From Stropharia rugosoannulata (lineage: Eukaryota > Basidiomycota > Agaricomycetes > Agaricales > Strophariaceae), in the NCBI GenBank assembly GCA_028532985.1, contig JANCIK010000007.1, positions 1,364,001-1,428,000 on the forward strand: a stretch of DNA of 64,000 nt. The letters are read 5' to 3'. This document shows, piece after piece, positions 60,973-64,000 of the stretch. Both the position numbers and the translations under genes were made by a program. The notes under the pieces were generated by a model, which was not told the origin of the DNA, searched no databases, and was given only the letters and a program-made list of their open reading frames with translations. Numbering within the stretch: position 1 is the first letter of the stretch; every line of letters starts with the position of its first letter.

Positions 60973-62662
60973 ATGCAGGACCAGGCAAGAGTCTGTACGG
61001 AAAACTCCATCGACGACGAGACCAATGTTCCTGACAGCACCCTTTCACCCGTTGACACACTCCCTAACGAAACCCTCTGTGATATATTCTCGTGACTAAT
61101 ATTGATGAATATCAAAGACGAGGAGAACTTCATACAAGCGCTGCTTGCACCGGGATGGATCATTGTCAGTCATGTCTGCCAGCGCTGGCGGAACGTCGCA
61201 TTGGCCGATCCAAATTTATGGACACATATTCCAATCTTATCCATTTCTAAGCGCTGGCTGAGCACGGTGATCGAAAGATCATTATCTGCAGACCTGTCAG
61301 TGAGGATCTCACACATCGCCGGGCATCCATGAGTAAAATTCCTACACAATCTCCACCAGCTTTTTACTGAACACGGAGGCCGAATTGCGCACCTATGGAT
61401 AAATATTGTCACACAATCAGTTCTGACCTCCTTGCCGACTTCGGTGCCGCGACTGCAATCACTTCATGTCATTGGTTTGACTTAAGTTACTACTTTCGAG
61501 CTTCCGGGATGGTATGCCTTCTGATCGTCTACTTAACGCTCACAACCTCCAAGAATTATATCTTTCTGGGTGCGGTATTGCATGGGATTCCCATCTACTC
61601 CGGAAGCTCACTCATCTCAGGCTACACCGCATTCCGCATACCAATAGGTCCCAGCTCTACGACGCATTGCGTAACTTGCCCGATATCGTTGACCTGCAGT
61701 TGGATGATGCTCTTCCACCAATAGGCTTGAACAACAATGTAAATATCTACTTTTCACAGATTCCCTTTCGCCGACTCATCAGGCTGGCCGTAAAAGCTTT
61801 CGATAGCGAGGTCCAAGCGTTCTTCCGTAGTATATCCATCCCAACGTCCGCAAGCGTTGACATTGCTGTGGTAACCTTATCACCTTCAAACTGTGACTTT
61901 ATAGAGCTGATCTCTGATGTTACTGGATGCTATACCTCTCCCATCTATGATATAACATTCCGTTCTTTCCAAATTAAACGGTACAGCCGTAGCTCTGAGC
62001 AATCTGTTCTGGTCCTATTAGGCAGAAATCCCATTGTAGACGGTGATTATATCGTTTTGGACGACCAACAACCTCACTGGAGACTACACTACTCGAACGA
62101 AAGATGGGAAAGGAGACCCTCCGAATTTCCTGATAACCACACTCTTTGGTCTAGTTTCTGAGACGGCAGAATTTTTGACTTGCGCCAAGTTACCCATATG
62201 CACATTCACCTTCTTAACCTCGAGTCAAGCATATTACAATCGTTTAATCTACCTGAAGTCTCGTGCATCACTATATCAAGTGGTGGAACAAGCTACTATA
62301 AGACAAGCGGAGGCTTCCTGTATGCATTATCAAATGCCCGGGACTCAGTGGGTTCCGATACGGAGGCACTACCCTTTCTACCAAAGCTCACAACAATCCA
62401 TTTCGACCGTGTGAGATTTAGGTCAACACAACTTGAACAACCCTCCAAGGCTTGCTATGACGTACACGTCGAGGAGCTACGCAACTGTCTTGCTTACAGA
62501 GCAACATACGCGTCTGCAGTAAAATGTATAACAATGCGTTATTGCATCGGAGTGGAGGAAGCAGACGTTGCATTTTTGCGCGAGGAGATTCAGAGTGTAG
62601 ACTGGGATGGATGGAACTGGAGAGGCGACAGGAATGCTGTGGATACTCTCACGAGTGACTGA
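60973..62662 (+). pseudogene. Decayed F-box gene
   Basis: The frame from ATG 60973 encodes a clear F-box start (VDTLPNETLCDIF, then WIIVSHVCQRWRNVALADPNLWTHI), the form common in Agaricomycete F-box proteins. It is broken by in-frame stops at 61093 (TGA), 61330 (TGA) and 61483 (TAA). A frameshift near 61510 leads into a long second frame, 61514..62161, with leucine-rich-like text (LLNAHNLQELYLSGCGI, LRKLTHLRLHRIP). This is broken by a TGA at 62159 and continues to 62662. No GT-AG pair removes these stops. Three of four stops are TGA, which could come from CGA by C-to-T change; that is speculation. The intact gene would encode about 560 residues. It is unrelated in detail to the intact F-box gene at 5475. 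Confidence 0.82.
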
Positions 62663-63198
62663 AGATAAAAAATATAGGGACGATACAAATTTCATGGATT
62701 CAGAGGACTCGGGGGAATTTCCATTCAGCATGTACGGTGACGATTGACCAGTAGTTTTCGAATATCCAGAAAACTTGGCATTTTGGTACACACCTCAAGA
62801 TCGGTCTTGCTTGTGGTACAGATGGTACCTCCGAGTCAACGGTACCTCGAAGTCTGCCGTGGCACGATAATGGCCGGAGTAAATGACACACACATGTTTA
62901 TAAGTGACCAATCCTGCCAAACGAATTGCCAATTCAGGTAGAAGTTATTTCAAATTAACCAGTGCGTTTATTGCCAATTCACCAATATGTCCTACGGGGC
63001 TTTTACTCAAGTACTTTAACCCGACAATGAAGCTGAACCATGTATTATATGCTTCATGACGAAAGAGTCACATTCCACGATCAACTTATATGTTTTATTA
63101 AGTAGCATAAAACAAGTAAGAGTATTATATAAATGGTATATGAAAGTCCTTGTCGGTTAGCCATGAACATGAAGGCGCTCCATTTAAAGGAGCGGTGT
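62663..63198. other. Intergenic region between F-box relic and hydrophobin gene
   Basis: This 536-bp stretch holds the hydrophobin 3' UTR on its right side. The frames inside are short and unsupported. Confidence 0.4.
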
Positions 63199-63705
63199 TC
63201 AGAGTCCGGCGCTGATGGGACTGCAGCCCAGAGCGATGGCGCCGTTCTATTAAAAATAAGGTTTAAAATCTTTCTGCCCCACTTAATCCTGAGGCCTGAG
63301 GACTTACGAAGGTGTTGTTTTCGCAGCAGACGGGCTGGGCAGTGCAGGCACCGCTGTTGAGACCAATGACACTGAGAGGCGAGCAGGTTACTGTAAATGG
63401 GATAAATGTAAGTAGATATCAGGACGCTGTGACGAGCTCGCACGTACCGCCGACTGGGACGTTGACATCTCCCAAAAGAACATCAACAATACCGGCATTG
63501 GAAATGGCCTGAGTGGCAGCAGAGCCCTGTTCAATATTGCATGTTAGAGAATACTGGAAGTACATGAGTGTTCTGTGAAGGGACTCACAGTCTGAACAGA
63601 GTTACAGCACTGGAGAGCTCCAGTGTTGCACACGTTGTTGCTGGGTGGCACAGCGGTGGCGGCCACAAGGAGAGGGAGGGCGAGGACGAAGATACTGGCG
63701 AACAT
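63199..63705 (-). CDS. Class I hydrophobin
   Basis: Four exons on the minus strand, 63705..63589, 63526..63448, 63390..63308 and 63246..63199, give 108 residues. Hydrophobins are small secreted proteins that self-assemble into amphipathic layers on aerial hyphae and fruiting bodies. The N-terminus MFASIFVLALPLLVAATAVP is a signal peptide. Eight cysteines have the hydrophobin pattern: C-x6-CC (CNTGALQCC), a long loop, then TCSPLSVIG...ACTAQPVCC and NGAIALGCSPI. The wide spacing between C3 and C4 (about 30 residues) and the C7-C8 spacing mark class I. The first intron lies just after the CC pair. All phases close. The start at 63705 is preferred over an upstream in-frame ATG at 63783 because it begins the signal peptide and lies after the TATA box. 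Confidence 0.96.
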
Positions 63706-64000
63706 TGTGGGGTATGTAGAGTAAGAGGAGAGGCTTTGAAGACGATGAGAAGTAGAACTGTGTCTGCTGTCCTTCCCTCCCAATTCGAGCGCCTTTTATA
63801 TGCGTCCATGAGCGCGATATGCAAGGAAGCGAAGACGATGTAGTATGTAATACCGTCAGGACCTTTCCACTTTGAGCTCGTTGTTACTACTTGCACAGGG
63901 CGTGTATTGCGAGATACGCGTCTATTTTCAAGCGCGCCTTGATCTACTACTATTGCCGTAAGCGCATCACGTCCACTATTTATAACTTTGACACTCTGAA
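63706..64000. promoter_or_regulatory. Hydrophobin upstream region with TATA box
   Basis: On the minus strand a TATAAAAG (plus 63793-63800) lies about 88 bp upstream of the ATG, a spacing that fits the strong TATA promoters of hydrophobin genes. No other feature is visible up to the window end. Confidence 0.5.

Overview
The window is nuclear DNA of a filamentous basidiomycete, most likely an Agaricomycete. Almost every gene is split by short GT-AG introns of about 45-100 bases with CTRAY-like branch points. The gene set includes markers typical of mushroom-forming fungi: a class I hydrophobin, a DUF6534 membrane protein, a WOPR (Gti1/Pac2) regulator, F-box proteins and the fungal lysine-pathway enzyme Lys2. 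I reconstructed exons by eye, joining reading frames at splice sites and checking that phases stay open. Exon edges are therefore predictions; those quoted individually kept frame when summed.

Layout. 1-6.8 kb (all minus): the 5' part of the nucleolar protein ENP2 (cut by the window edge), a SURF4/Erv29 cargo receptor and an F-box protein. 7.3-12.7 kb (plus): the adenine DNA glycosylase MYH1 and a DNAJC11-type mitochondrial J-protein. 15.0-16.3 kb (plus): a WOPR transcription factor between unusually long non-coding flanks. 19.2-21.3 kb (plus): an RMD1-type DUF155 protein. 21.8-31.4 kb (all minus): exocyst subunit SEC5 (copy A), fatty acid 2-hydroxylase SCS7 and a mitochondrial-type acyl-CoA synthetase. 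33.3-53.9 kb (all plus): DUF6534 membrane protein, secreted histidine acid phosphatase, mitochondrial ornithine carrier, SWC5, a second complete SEC5 (copy B), glutamate decarboxylase and LYS2. 54.3-59.0 kb (all minus): a GNAT acetyltransferase, ribosomal protein eL42 and an unrecognised coiled-coil protein. 59.6-64 kb: a tRNA-Asp gene, a Harbinger-type MITE, an F-box pseudogene and a hydrophobin (minus).

Most genes are unlinked housekeeping functions: ribosome biogenesis, ER export, secretion, sphingolipid hydroxylation, DNA repair, lysine, ornithine and GABA metabolism. I see no biosynthetic gene cluster.

The most notable observations are: (1) two intact but strongly diverged SEC5 genes in opposite orientation 16 kb apart, with 16 exons each and 10 exons of identical length; (2) a 737-bp element with 59-bp terminal inverted repeats and TTA duplications, 29 bp upstream of a decayed F-box gene; (3) unusual exon structures, namely a stop-codon-only last exon in the eL42 gene, an 11-nt exon in the WOPR gene and a GC-AG intron in SEC5-A.
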